The notes beneath the pieces were generated by a model. That model worked only from the letters and a program-made list of their open reading frames with translations. It searched no databases and was not told where the DNA came from. Positions 8,225 to 16,849 of a stretch of DNA of 64,000 bases are shown here, in pieces. The position numbers and the translations under genes are program-made. Each line of letters starts with the position of its first letter. Position 1 is the stretch's first letter. This DNA is from Bacillota bacterium (GTDB taxonomy: Bacteria; Bacillota; Clostridia; Acetivibrionales; JANLFN01). The stretch lies in contig JAEZTC010000016.1 of the NCBI GenBank assembly GCA_023421675.1, forward strand, positions 237,334-301,333, in the 5' to 3' direction.

Positions 8225-9283
8225 ATGAAGCAAATGCAGCAACGCAAAAAACGAATCTTTTATATAATTATAACTGTTGTAATAATTCTGGTTCTAATAT
8301 TTCTATATACCTTCATGGGAAAACTTGCAAAAATATTCTCACCCTTTTTCATGGCAATAATTATTGCATATCTTATTAAGCCATTTGTTTTAAGGCTTCA
8401 AAAGCATCATATAAATGCAGGAGTTTCTATATTGCTTGTCTATCTATTTTTTATATTTATTACCGGGATAACCGTTATTTTTCTTGTTCCTGAACTCATA
8501 AACAATATAAGGGACCTTATTAATACACTTCCATCTATAACAGAAGATTATAAAGGGATGTTTGATAATCTTCTGTCTTGGATAAGATCAAGCAAATGGC
8601 CGCCTGAAGTTAAGAATGCAATATTTGAACAAATTCAGAATGGTATAAGCATAGCTCAGGGGTTTGTTGGAAATTCACTAAAGAAAGCACTTGATATGCT
8701 TATTGAAACTGTTACTATTATCTATAACCTTACACTTGCGGCTTTTATTGCTTATTATCTGGTTAAGGACGGACAAAAAATAAGGGATAAAGCACTGTCG
8801 TTAACTCCGCGGAAATGGAGGGAGAAGCTTACTAAAACCGGAAGAGACATAAACAAGGTAATGTCGAGTTTCATTCAGGGACAGCTGTTAGATGCTTTTA
8901 TTGTTGGAATACTTGAAACAATAGGTCTCATCATAGCGGGAGTAAAATACCCGGTTGTATTAGGGCTTGTTGGTGGTCTTTCAAATATAATTCCTTATTT
9001 CGGTCCATTTATCGGAGTAATACCTGCTCTGGCTGTTTCATTGACACAATCTATTACCAAAGCTGTGATTACAATAGCGATTTTTGTTGGTGTTCAGCAG
9101 CTTGACAGTTCATTTATATCGTCGAAAATTATAGAAGGTAAACTGGGGATGCATCCCCTAACTACAATAATTGTTGTACTTATTGGCGGTGAGTTTTTTG
9201 GCATAGTAGGTATGCTTATAGCTGTGCCTGTAGCGGCTATTATAAAAATTATAATCAAACGGATTGTTGAAGAGATTGTATAA
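8225..9283 (+). CDS. AI-2E family transporter (PerM/YueF type)
   Basis: A 352-aa integral membrane protein with about eight transmembrane segments, a large soluble loop (about residues 85-150), and the family region GLSNIIPYFGPFIGVIP, followed by GKLGMHPLTTIIVVLIGG. Family members export autoinducer-2 or act as Na+/H+ antiporters; the substrate cannot be read from sequence. Start codon is either ATG 8225 or ATG 8234; the AAGG before 8225 is too close to it and suits 8234 better. An AT-rich hairpin near 9316-9342 may end the transcript. Confidence 0.85.
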   Translation: MKQMQQRKKRIFYIIITVVIILVLIFLYTFMGKLAKIFSPFFMAIIIAYLIKPFVLRLQKHHINAGVSILLVYLFFIFITGITVIFLVPELINNIRDLINTLPSITEDYKGMFDNLLSWIRSSKWPPEVKNAIFEQIQNGISIAQGFVGNSLKKALDMLIETVTIIYNLTLAAFIAYYLVKDGQKIRDKALSLTPRKWREKLTKTGRDINKVMSSFIQGQLLDAFIVGILETIGLIIAGVKYPVVLGLVGGLSNIIPYFGPFIGVIPALAVSLTQSITKAVITIAIFVGVQQLDSSFISSKIIEGKLGMHPLTTIIVVLIGGEFFGIVGMLIAVPVAAIIKIIIKRIVEEIV

Positions 9284-9315
9284 AGACCTGAATATACAAA
9301 AATAAAAGATTTCCA

Positions 9316-9342
9316 AAAATGTTTTATATAAAGACATTTTTT
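9316..9342 (+). terminator. Probable terminator after AI-2E transporter
   Basis: AAAAATGT and ACATTTTTTT pair around an AT-rich loop and end in a T run. The stem is AT-only apart from one G-C pair, so it is weaker than most in this window. Confidence 0.5.
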
Positions 9343-9392
9343 TGCTATAATTATGTGTTGTACTAATAATATAGCATGGGAGTTTATTTTGT

Positions 9393-10313
9393 ATGATTAA
9401 CAGGTTAAGGGCTGCATCCGGGAATGTGCAGTGCATGAAAAGGATCTTGCTGCACGAATACCTTATGGGTACGCTGCTCATCCAGGCTTCAGTAAGACTT
9501 GCAATAAAGGGCTGCTTCAATGAATGGTTTTTTGCATTTTTAGGTGTTTTCGCTGCATATTCCATACTTATTTATTATGGAATAAAAACTTCATCATTGA
9601 TTATTAATAAAATAAGACTTTTTTCAAATCTTGTAGTAATGTTTTTTGCATATTCAAGTACAAAATATACAGTTCCTGTCTTTTTTGGGGACTATACATA
9701 TGATGCCAAACTTACAGCTATTGACAAAAGTATATTTGGGACAGATCTGAGCCATAGCGCCCAGGATATATACAGCCCTATTCTGACTGATCTGATGAGT
9801 ACGGGCTATATGTCATATTATGTGGTAATAGCCACAACCTTCCTTTATTTTGGCTTTTTATCCTCTATCGAAAAATTCTGCAAATACTGCATGGGATTCT
9901 TTATTGTATTTGGAACAGGTATAATTTTTTATTCCATAATCCCAGCAGTAGGACCTTATGTATATTACAAGGGTACATATGTAAAAGAGCTTACTGGTGG
10001 ATTCCTTACTGAACTGAATAATATTGTTGTACAATCCGGTAGTGCTAAATTTGACGTTTTCCCAAGCCTACATATGGGGGTTAGCCTCTTTATATTACTC
10101 TTCTTGTTCTTTAACGCAAGAAAAGGCTTTTATACTTTTGTAATTCCGTTTTTGTTCCTGATATCTTCTACAATTTATTTAAGATATCATTATTTTATAG
10201 ATTTGATATGTGGTGCATTACTCAGTATAATAGTTTTTGTCCTGATAAGTTGGGTGTTTAAAAAATACACTCCTGATATTCTTCAAAAGGAAGAAATAAC
10301 GGTTCACAGTTGA
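9393..10313 (+). CDS. PAP2-superfamily membrane phosphatase/phosphotransferase (Aur1-like)
   Basis: A 306-aa membrane protein with six or more hydrophobic segments. The PAP2 active-site pieces are present: FPSLHMG near residue 227 (the PSxxH motif) and LRYHYFIDL near 268 (His nucleophile and Asp). The arrangement, with a long N-terminal set of helices, resembles the PAP2_3 branch that includes inositol-phosphorylceramide synthases, as well as undecaprenyl or phosphatidic acid phosphatases. The acceptor lipid cannot be assigned. It is flanked by its own short gaps and reads in the same direction as alaS. Confidence 0.75.
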   Translation: MINRLRAASGNVQCMKRILLHEYLMGTLLIQASVRLAIKGCFNEWFFAFLGVFAAYSILIYYGIKTSSLIINKIRLFSNLVVMFFAYSSTKYTVPVFFGDYTYDAKLTAIDKSIFGTDLSHSAQDIYSPILTDLMSTGYMSYYVVIATTFLYFGFLSSIEKFCKYCMGFFIVFGTGIIFYSIIPAVGPYVYYKGTYVKELTGGFLTELNNIVVQSGSAKFDVFPSLHMGVSLFILLFLFFNARKGFYTFVIPFLFLISSTIYLRYHYFIDLICGALLSIIVFVLISWVFKKYTPDILQKEEITVHS

Positions 10314-10439
10314 CATGAAAGTATTCATTATATATATTAAGAAATATCACAAACAGGGAATATTAAATGTTATAAAAGACAAATAATTCAAATAGCAATA
10401 TGCAGAATATATATACAGATGGGGAGAAGGAGAATTTCA

Positions 10440-13082
10440 ATGGAAAAGCTGGGTCTTAACGAGTTGAGAGAAAGGTATTTAAAATTCTTTGAAGGAAAAG
10501 GGCATTTGAGGCTTCCGAGTTTTTCGCTTGTTCCTCATAATGATGCGAGCCTTTTATTGATAAATTCCGGTATGGCACCATTGAAGCCTTATTTTACAGG
10601 TGCGGAAGAACCTCCTAGAAGAAGGGTTACTACATGCCAGAAGTGTATCAGAACGCCTGACATTGAGAATGTTGGAAAAACTGCAAGGCATGGTACATTT
10701 TTTGAGATGCTTGGAAACTTCTCTTTCGGTGAATATTTTAAAAAAGAAGTTATACCGTGGGCATGGGAATTTGTAACACAGGACATAAAGCTTCCTGTAG
10801 ACAAGCTTTGGGTAACTATTTATGAAGACGATGATGAAGCATTTGATATATGGACAAAAGAAGTAGGCTTACCTCCTGAAAGAATTGTAAGAATGGGTAA
10901 GAAGGATAATTTCTGGGAACACGGAACCGGACCATGCGGACCATGCTCTGAGATTTATTATGACAGGGGAGAGGATAAGGGCTGTGGTTCTCCTGATTGT
11001 AAGGTAGGCTGCGAATGTGACAGGTATATTGAGTTTTGGAATTTGGTATTTACTCAGTTCAACAGGGATGAAAACGGCAACTATTCCAAGCTTGCAAAAC
11101 CTAACATAGATACTGGTATGGGACTCGAAAGGTTAGCATGTGTTGTTCAGGATGTAAATAACCTTTTTGAAGTTGATACAGTTAGGAATATACTAACAAA
11201 CGTATGTAAAACAGCCGGGGTCGAATACGGCAAAGATGCTAAAACAGATGTATCAATAAGGGTTATAACCGATCATATACGAAGTACTACAATGATGGTT
11301 TCGGACGGAATTCTTCCTTCAAACGAGGGCAGGGGCTATGTGCTTAGAAGGCTTTTAAGACGTGCAGCAAGGCATGGGAAGCTTCTTGGAATCGACGGAC
11401 AGTTCCTCTATAATCTTGCTGATGTTGTTATTAATGAGTCAAAGCAGGCGTATCCAGAGCTTGAAGAAAAATCTGAGTATATTAAAAAGGTTATCAGAAT
11501 AGAAGAAGAGCGTTTTGAAGCTACAATAGACCAGGGACTTAGTATATTGAATGAATTTATTCAGGAAACAAAGTCAAAGGGAGAAAAAATCCTACACGGA
11601 AGCATGGTTTTCAAGCTTCACGATACATTTGGATTTCCTCTTGATTTGACAAGAGAAATAGCAGAAGAAAATGGTCTTTCAATAGATGAAGAAGGCTTCA
11701 AGGCTGAAATGGGAGAGCAAAAAAGAAAGGCTAGAGAAGCTCTTAAAAGCAAGGACGGTTCTGCATGGGGAGACAAGGTATATGCAAACCTTGATAAAAC
11801 TATTAAAACCGAATTTGTTGGATATGAAAAAGATGTCTGTGATGCAAAAATTCTTTACATTATAAAAGATGATGAAATTGTTGATAATGCTCAGGAAGGC
11901 GATGAAGTGACAGTTATTCTTGATACTACATCCTTCTATGCCGAGAGCGGCGGACAGGTTGGAGATACTGGAGTAATTGAAGGAAAAGAAGGAATTGTTA
12001 AGGTATTTGACTGTAAAAAGAATGCTGATGGAAAATATCTTCATAAAGGTGTAGTTGAAATGGGAATAATCGAAAAGGGTGCAATTGTTACTGCAAATAT
12101 AGATTCCAAGAGGCGTATTGCAATAGCAAGAAACCACTCAACTACCCACTTGCTGCAAAAGGCTTTGAAAAACGTTGTTGGAGAACATGTCCATCAGGCA
12201 GGTTCACTTGTTGAACCCGATAAGCTGAGATTTGACTTTACACATTTCTCAGGTGTAAGTGCTGAAGAGTTGAAGAAGGTAGAAAAGGAAGTAAATGAAA
12301 AGATTCTTGAGAGTCTTTCTGTTGAAGTGCGTGAAATGCCTATAGATGAAGCAAGAAAATTGGGCGCTATGGCGTTGTTCGGTGAAAAATACGGAAATGT
12401 AGTCAGGGTTGTTAAAATGGGTGATTACAGTCTTGAGCTTTGCGGAGGAACACATCTAAAGAATTCTGCACAGGCAGGATTGGTTAAGATTGTTGCAGAA
12501 AGCGGGGTAGCAGCAGGTGTAAGAAGAATTGAAGCCCTTACAGGTGAAAATGCTATAGAGTACTTTAATGAAAAGGAAAAAATGCTTAATGATCTTGCTG
12601 CCACATTGAAATCATCACCCCAGGACAGCTTGAGAAAGGTTGAAGGTCTGACAGCAGAGCTTAAAAATGCTGAGAAAGAAATTGAACAGCTTAGGAACAA
12701 GCTTGTTAATTCCGAGGTAGGAGATATTCTTTCAAATGTAGTTGATATTAAAGGGGTAAAGGTTATTGCCGCACAGTTCGACCAGCTTGACATGGATGGA
12801 TTAAGGAACACCGGAGATATGCTTAAATCAAAGCTGGGTTCCGGCGTTGTTGTGCTTGGTTCAGGATATGGAGATAAGGTTAGTTTTATAGTAACTGCTA
12901 CAAAGGATGTTATTGCAAAAGGAATTCATTGTGGTAATATAATCAGAGAAGTTGCCAAAATTGCTGGTGGCGGCGGTGGAGGACGTCCGGATATGGCTCA
13001 GGCCGGCGGCAAGGATGTATCCAAAATTTCCGAGGCGCTACAATTTTCGAACAAGGTAATAGAAGACCAGATCGGAGGCTAA
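10440..13082 (+). CDS. alaS: Alanyl-tRNA synthetase
   Basis: Full-length 880-aa class II synthetase that charges tRNA-Ala. Visible parts are the catalytic core with INSGMAPLKPYF and RVTTCQKCIRTPDIENVG, the editing domain metal ligands HSTTHLL (about residue 560) and CGGTHL (about 663), and the C-terminal oligomerisation domain ending in GGGGGRPDMAQAGG. ATG 10440 has AAGGAG at 7-9 bases, while the upstream ATG 10419 sits before that site. No T-box is seen in the 126-bp leader. It is followed after 4 bp by the HIT-protein gene, whose ribosome site overlaps the alaS end. Confidence 0.98.
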   Translation: MEKLGLNELRERYLKFFEGKGHLRLPSFSLVPHNDASLLLINSGMAPLKPYFTGAEEPPRRRVTTCQKCIRTPDIENVGKTARHGTFFEMLGNFSFGEYFKKEVIPWAWEFVTQDIKLPVDKLWVTIYEDDDEAFDIWTKEVGLPPERIVRMGKKDNFWEHGTGPCGPCSEIYYDRGEDKGCGSPDCKVGCECDRYIEFWNLVFTQFNRDENGNYSKLAKPNIDTGMGLERLACVVQDVNNLFEVDTVRNILTNVCKTAGVEYGKDAKTDVSIRVITDHIRSTTMMVSDGILPSNEGRGYVLRRLLRRAARHGKLLGIDGQFLYNLADVVINESKQAYPELEEKSEYIKKVIRIEEERFEATIDQGLSILNEFIQETKSKGEKILHGSMVFKLHDTFGFPLDLTREIAEENGLSIDEEGFKAEMGEQKRKAREALKSKDGSAWGDKVYANLDKTIKTEFVGYEKDVCDAKILYIIKDDEIVDNAQEGDEVTVILDTTSFYAESGGQVGDTGVIEGKEGIVKVFDCKKNADGKYLHKGVVEMGIIEKGAIVTANIDSKRRIAIARNHSTTHLLQKALKNVVGEHVHQAGSLVEPDKLRFDFTHFSGVSAEELKKVEKEVNEKILESLSVEVREMPIDEARKLGAMALFGEKYGNVVRVVKMGDYSLELCGGTHLKNSAQAGLVKIVAESGVAAGVRRIEALTGENAIEYFNEKEKMLNDLAATLKSSPQDSLRKVEGLTAELKNAEKEIEQLRNKLVNSEVGDILSNVVDIKGVKVIAAQFDQLDMDGLRNTGDMLKSKLGSGVVVLGSGYGDKVSFIVTATKDVIAKGIHCGNIIREVAKIAGGGGGGRPDMAQAGGKDVSKISEALQFSNKVIEDQIGG

Positions 13083-13086
13083 GTTT

Positions 13087-13431
13087 ATGGAAGACTGTAT
13101 TTTCTGTAAAATTATTGACAGACAGATACCATCTACTATAGTATATGAAGATGATAATGTACTTGCATTTAATGATATACACCCGGTTGCACCTGTACAT
13201 GTTCTGATTATTCCTAAAAAACACATTTCAAGTGTCAGGGAATTAAATGAACAAAACGCAGGCTGCATTATAGATATTCATCTTGCAGCAAGTAAAATTG
13301 CAGAAAAGATGGGTATACTTGACAAGGGTTTCAGACTTATTAACAACTGCGGAAAAGATGCCGGACAGACTGTGCATCATATACATTATCATTTGATAGG
13401 CGGGACAGCATTAGGGGAAAAGCTTATTTAA
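13087..13431 (+). CDS. HIT (histidine triad) family nucleotide hydrolase, HinT-like
   Basis: A 114-aa cytoplasmic protein with an N-terminal zinc-type CIFCKI pair and the triad VHHIHYHLIGG near the C-terminus, which is the HxHxHxx active site of purine nucleoside phosphoramidases. Size is typical of HinT. GGAGG inside the last codons of alaS gives an eight-base spacing, indicating translational coupling in an alaS-HIT operon. Confidence 0.93.
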   Translation: MEDCIFCKIIDRQIPSTIVYEDDNVLAFNDIHPVAPVHVLIIPKKHISSVRELNEQNAGCIIDIHLAASKIAEKMGILDKGFRLINNCGKDAGQTVHHIHYHLIGGTALGEKLI

Positions 13432-13467
13432 TTACAGTAAAGTTAGCAACTTAGAGTAATTTATATG

Positions 13468-13497
13468 TTGACACTATTTCGCGAATTAATATATAAT
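13468..13497 (+). promoter_or_regulatory. Strong sigma-A promoter for rpsU-yqeY
   Basis: TTGACA at 13468-13473 and TATAAT at 13492-13497 are both perfect consensus hexamers with an 18-bp spacer. The leader to rpsU is about 95 nt. Confidence 0.85.
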
Positions 13498-13598
13498 ATA
13501 GTGTGTGCTGTATTTAGCTTACTTCTCCATCAATGAATGAAGCAAAAGATGCGGCTTATTCCCGGCACAATTGCTACCATCGGAGGGAGGGAAATTAA

Positions 13599-13775
13599 GT
13601 GTCTGAAGTTAGAGTAAAAGAAAACGAGTCTCTCGATAGTGCTCTCAAGAGGTTTAAACGTCAGTGTGCAAAATCAGGCGTTTTAGCAGAAGTCAGAAAA
13701 AGAGAACATTATGAGAAGCCAAGTGTTAGAAGAAAAAAGAAATCTGAAGCTGCTAGAAAGAGAAAGTTTAAATAA
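13599..13775 (+). CDS. rpsU: Small ribosomal subunit protein bS21
   Basis: A 58-aa very basic protein matching bS21: SEVRVKENESLDSALKRFKR at the start and a Lys/Arg-rich tail. It binds near the 3' end of 16S rRNA in the 30S subunit. The start is GTG 13599 with GGAGGGAGG ten bases upstream. It overlaps the next frame and is followed by yqeY, the common rpsU-yqeY order in firmicutes. Confidence 0.95.
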   Translation: MSEVRVKENESLDSALKRFKRQCAKSGVLAEVRKREHYEKPSVRRKKKSEAARKRKFK

Positions 13776-13789
13776 TGGAGGATAGTACT

Positions 13790-14233
13790 ATGACGCTTAA
13801 GGAAAGACTCCTCGATGATATGAAAGCAGCTATGAAAGACAAGGACCTCAATAAGAAGAATGCGGTTCAGATGGTTCGTTCAGCAGTGCTTCAGGTTGAG
13901 AAGGATACCAAGGTAACCCTTGAAGACGATGGTATAATCGATATTATTGCAAAAGAAGTTAAAAAAAGACGTGATTCATTGTCTGAGTATGAAAGCGCTG
14001 GAAGACAGGATATAATTGATAGCTTAAAAGCTGAAATAGATGTTCTTCTTCAATATTTACCTGAACAGCTTTCAGAAGCTGAACTAGAGGAAATTGTCAA
14101 GCAGGCCGTCACTGAAACAGGTGCTGCATCTGTCAGAGATATTGGGAAGGTTATGCAGGCAGTTATGCCAAAGGTTAAGGGTAGAGCGGACGGAAAAGCA
14201 ATCAACCAGATAGTAAAGAAATTGTTAGGATAA
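13790..14233 (+). CDS. yqeY: GatB/YqeY domain protein
   Basis: A 147-aa protein of the YqeY family, related to the tRNA-binding tail domain of GatB (LKERLLDDMKAAMKDKD, EYESAGRQDIIDSLKAEI, YLPEQLSEAELEEIV). Its precise role is unsettled, with tRNA-dependent amidation suggested by homology only. ATG 13790 is chosen because GGAGG (13777-13781) gives an eight-base spacing; ATG 13775 overlaps the rpsU stop and lacks a site. The strong promoter before rpsU should drive both. Confidence 0.9.
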   Translation: MTLKERLLDDMKAAMKDKDLNKKNAVQMVRSAVLQVEKDTKVTLEDDGIIDIIAKEVKKRRDSLSEYESAGRQDIIDSLKAEIDVLLQYLPEQLSEAELEEIVKQAVTETGAASVRDIGKVMQAVMPKVKGRADGKAINQIVKKLLG

Positions 14234-14256
14234 GGCTCGAGTCTTCGAGCCTTTTT
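14233..14256 (+). terminator. Intrinsic terminator after yqeY
   Basis: AGGCTCGA and TCGAGCCT form a perfect 8-bp stem with a 4-base loop, followed by T5. It overlaps the yqeY stop codon. Confidence 0.9.
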
Positions 14257-14288
14257 AATTTGTTATATATACGTCTGAGGTGAACAGG

Positions 14289-15101
14289 ATGAAAGTGCCG
14301 ATATATCAAGTAGATGCATTTGCAAATTGTGCTTTTTGCGGTAACCCGGCAGGGGTGTGCATACTTCAGGAGCCTAAAAGCTCAAAATGGATGCAGCATG
14401 TTGCAGCAGAAATGAATAGCTCTGAAACAGCTTTCCTTGTAAAACAGGACAAGGGTTATTCCCTGCGTTGGTTTAGTCCAGTAACTGAAGTGAATCTATG
14501 CGGACATGCTACCCTGGCAGCTGCTCATGTTTTGCGTGAAATGGGAGCTTTGAAACCGGGAGAAAATGTTGTATTCAATACACTCAGCGGTGCTTTGACA
14601 GCAAAGTTGGAAGACGACTTTATTGAACTTTGTCTTCCATCTGACAAGACTGAAGAAGTAAAAGTACCTGATGGCTTACTTGAGGCATTGGGTATGGTAA
14701 ACAGTCCCGAGGAAACCAAGGTTCTTTTTACAGGTATAAATAACCTTTCATATCTGGTCGAAGTTGCATCAGATGACCTGGTAATAAAGGCAAAGCCTGA
14801 TTTCAAGATGATTAAGGAATCTACAGACAGAGGCGTTATTATTACTTCGTTGTCTTCAAGGAAGGAATATGATTTCGTATCAAGGTATTTTGATCCTTGC
14901 ATAGGTCTAAATGAAGATCCTGTTACCGGAGCAGCTCATTGCTGCCTGGGACCATACTGGAGCAAAAAACTCGGTAAGACTGAGTTTAAAGCTTATCAGG
15001 CGTCCAAAAGAGGCGGTAACCTTAAGGTAAGGGTGGAAAAGAATAAGACCTACGTCAGCGGACAGGCTGTAACAGTCATACGAGGGATGTTTGAAGCGTA
15101 A
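14289..15101 (+). CDS. PhzF family isomerase/epimerase
   Basis: A 270-aa PhzF-like protein with a diaminopimelate-epimerase fold. Motifs are VDAFANCAFCGNPAGVC at the N-terminus, ETAFLV with the candidate catalytic Glu, FSPVTEVNLCGHATLAAA and GLNEDPVTGAAHCCLGPYW. Relatives isomerise small acids, as in phenazine synthesis, but no phenazine genes are near, so the substrate is unknown. ATG 14289 has GAGGTG six bases upstream and replaces the longer GTG 14280 frame. Confidence 0.85.
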   Translation: MKVPIYQVDAFANCAFCGNPAGVCILQEPKSSKWMQHVAAEMNSSETAFLVKQDKGYSLRWFSPVTEVNLCGHATLAAAHVLREMGALKPGENVVFNTLSGALTAKLEDDFIELCLPSDKTEEVKVPDGLLEALGMVNSPEETKVLFTGINNLSYLVEVASDDLVIKAKPDFKMIKESTDRGVIITSLSSRKEYDFVSRYFDPCIGLNEDPVTGAAHCCLGPYWSKKLGKTEFKAYQASKRGGNLKVRVEKNKTYVSGQAVTVIRGMFEA

Positions 15102-15118
15102 AGAAAGACAGAGTAAAC

Positions 15119-15150
15119 GGAGGTCTCCTAATAAAAGGAGGCCTTTTTTG
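15119..15150 (+). terminator. Intrinsic terminator after phzF
   Basis: AGGTCTCCT (15121-15129) and AGGAGGCCT (15136-15144) pair with one G-T wobble, followed by T6. Confidence 0.85.
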
Positions 15151-15159
15151 TATGTAAAA

Positions 15160-15783
15160 GTATGTTTTCCGCTTTTGAATGAGCAAAAGCGGAGTAAAAC
15201 TCTTCACTCAAACGCCGTGAGGGCTTCTAAAGATGGGCGCGACGGATTCCGTGGCAGAGATTCCATGCTTCCATTTATGGCATTGTCCGGCCGTTTCCAA
15301 TGGCATCCATTCCATACCCAACTGAATCCGCCATCCATGGCGAATTCGCCGAACTCTGATTGATGCAAGCGGGAATCTCTAGGTCACTTCACCAAGCGCC
15401 TTCAGGGCTAGGGTAGTGGGTGGCTATACAGAACTTTGTAAACAAAGTTCTAACAGAGTTGCTATTAGCGGTTTCGTCAGCTTTCTTCATAGCACTGCCC
15501 GCATCCCTTGCCCATTGAAAGCTGAGCGAGCAGCTTACAGATGCCGCAGTAGGCTTTCACCAGGGCGAGCCATGGAAGATGGGGTCTGGGGGAAACCGTG
15601 GCGGCGAACAGGTTTCGCCCCAGAAGCAATGTGTTAGCGTAAAAAATGCATAGAAGTTTTTTCACAGTGCCTTAGTTGGCCTCCGAGGCGAGCGGCGGCT
15701 TTTACGCCGTTTTTCGTCGCTGAAAAGCGGCAAAGAAAATTTTATTTTAGTTTTACTCCGCTTTTTCAAAAGCGGATACATAC
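15160..15783. repeat. 624-bp structured element with terminal inverted repeats, no convincing gene
   Basis: The ends are imperfect inverted repeats: 15160-15200 and 15750-15783 both read, from outside inward, GTATGT, CCGCTTTTGAA, AAAGCGGAGTAAAAC. Each end is itself a hairpin (CCGCTTTTG/CAAAAGCGG at 15169-15192; TCCGCTTTT/AAAAGCGGA at 15757-15776). The interior is richer in G+C than its surroundings and full of local pairings: AGAACTTTG/CAAAGTTCT near 15430-15451, GGCGAATTCGCC near 15339-15350, and a GGGGGAAACC/GGTTTC-CCCC arm near 15588-15621. Only short frames without ribosome sites cross it. It could be a miniature transposable element, a decayed insertion, or the gene for a large folded RNA. 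No target duplication was found by eye. I do not recognise the family. Confidence 0.6.
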
Positions 15784-15848
15784 CCCAAATGTCCTATAGC
15801 AATTTCCTTTTTAATTTGATAGAATGTTTTATGCAAAGGGGGTCATGT

Positions 15849-16114
15849 TTGTTGGAAGAAAAGATGTTCGACCTGATGAGTAATATTTATGGCGAGTTGT
15901 CTCAGTTTAGAAATGAGACAGATAAGAGATTGAATTCTTTAGAAAATAGCATGAACCGTATGGAAAGTAACATGGTCTGTTTGGAAAACAAGCTTGATAA
16001 CAACTCCAGAGCTTTATTTGACGGTTATAAGCAAACATATGAGGAAGTAAAGGACCTGTCTTGAAACTGGATAAGCAGGAAGTTGAGATTAAGGTCATAA
16101 AAGGAAGCAAATAA
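15849..16114 (+). pseudogene. Frame-disrupted coiled-coil protein, probable pseudogene
   Basis: The frame begins with tandem TTG codons at 15849/15852 behind AAAGGGGG and codes for LEEKMFDLMSNIYGELSQ, then a heptad-rich coiled coil (LNSLENSMNRMESN...LENKLDNNSRALFDGYKQ). It stops at 16062. The +1-shifted frame continues with KLDKQEVEIKVIKGSK to a stop at 16112-16114, and I recall this tail as the usual C-terminus of a common clostridial family of this kind. A frame-changing deletion is therefore likely. Function of the family is unknown. It directly follows the 624-bp element, and damage and insertion may be connected. Confidence 0.6.
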
Positions 16115-16129
16115 TTATATTGCATATAT

Positions 16130-16160
16130 GAGCACTGGGGAGAAATAATCCCTGGTGCTT
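16130..16160 (+). terminator. Intrinsic terminator after coiled-coil pseudogene
   Basis: AGCACTGGGGA and TCCCTGGTGCT form an 11-bp stem with two G-T wobbles, followed by T5. Confidence 0.8.
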
Positions 16161-16245
16161 TTTGATTTCATGTGACTAATCTTTTACAGAACCTTATAAT
16201 ATGTTTATAATTATATATATAATCTGACATTATCAAGGGGGAAGT

Positions 16246-16698
16246 ATGGATTTATTAAATAATGTAAGGCTTATTAAAGCAGATGAATTAGATCAATTAA
16301 TGAATCTATATAAACAACTGGTTGACGATGAGGAAATTGATGATAAAACTTATTTAAGCAATCTATGGTCTGAAATAATGAATGACCCCAATCTTTATTA
16401 TTTCGTCGCAGAACAGGATGGTTTGCTTGTTTCATCGTGTACAGTGGCCATAATTAAGAACTTGACCCGGGGAGGCCGTCCGTACGCCTTGATTGAGAAT
16501 GTAATAACTCATAAGGAATATAGAAAGTGCGGATACGGAAAGGCGGTTATTGAAAAAGCTGTACAGCTTGCTGAGCAGAAGAACTGTTATAAGGTAATGC
16601 TTCTAACAGGAAGAAAAGATGAAGGAGTAATGAGCTTTTACGAAAGCTGCGGCTTTAAGCGTGGTGTAAAAACCGGTTTTATAAAGGATCTGAGGTAA
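16246..16698 (+). CDS. GNAT family N-acetyltransferase
   Basis: A 150-aa acyl-CoA-dependent acetyltransferase. The acetyl-CoA binding motif A is clear (ENVITHKEYRKCGYGKAVIE), with motif B in MSFYESCGFKRG near the C-terminus. The substrate cannot be predicted. AAGGGGGAAG precedes ATG 16246. It is probably transcribed alone. Confidence 0.85.
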   Translation: MDLLNNVRLIKADELDQLMNLYKQLVDDEEIDDKTYLSNLWSEIMNDPNLYYFVAEQDGLLVSSCTVAIIKNLTRGGRPYALIENVITHKEYRKCGYGKAVIEKAVQLAEQKNCYKVMLLTGRKDEGVMSFYESCGFKRGVKTGFIKDLR

Positions 16699-16849
16699 TT
16701 TGTTATTAAAAATAATGTCTGCTCTGTTCAGAAATAATATAAAACCTTCAAAGTTTGTTAATAATAATAGTATCTGGTAAACATATTAATATAATACTGT
16801 GACGGGTTGCTCCAGAAATATACTCATAAGTAATATCTATGGAGGAAGT

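Noticed and set aside
10314..10439. T-box before alaS
   Set aside because: The leader is only about 126 bp and lacks the GGTGG core and terminator seen clearly before pheS.
11679..12811. Minus-strand open frames across alaS, and similar shadows inside clpB, PFOR and pheT
   Set aside because: They lie fully inside strongly supported genes, lack ribosome sites and have improbable amino-acid composition.
15200..15665. Short frames inside the 624-bp element as proteins
   Set aside because: No ribosome sites, odd composition, and they follow hairpins; more likely by-products of a structured GC-rich stretch.
15160..15783. Group II intron, tmRNA or RNase P RNA
   Set aside because: No domain V sequence, no tmRNA ends and none of the conserved RNase P stretches could be found by eye.
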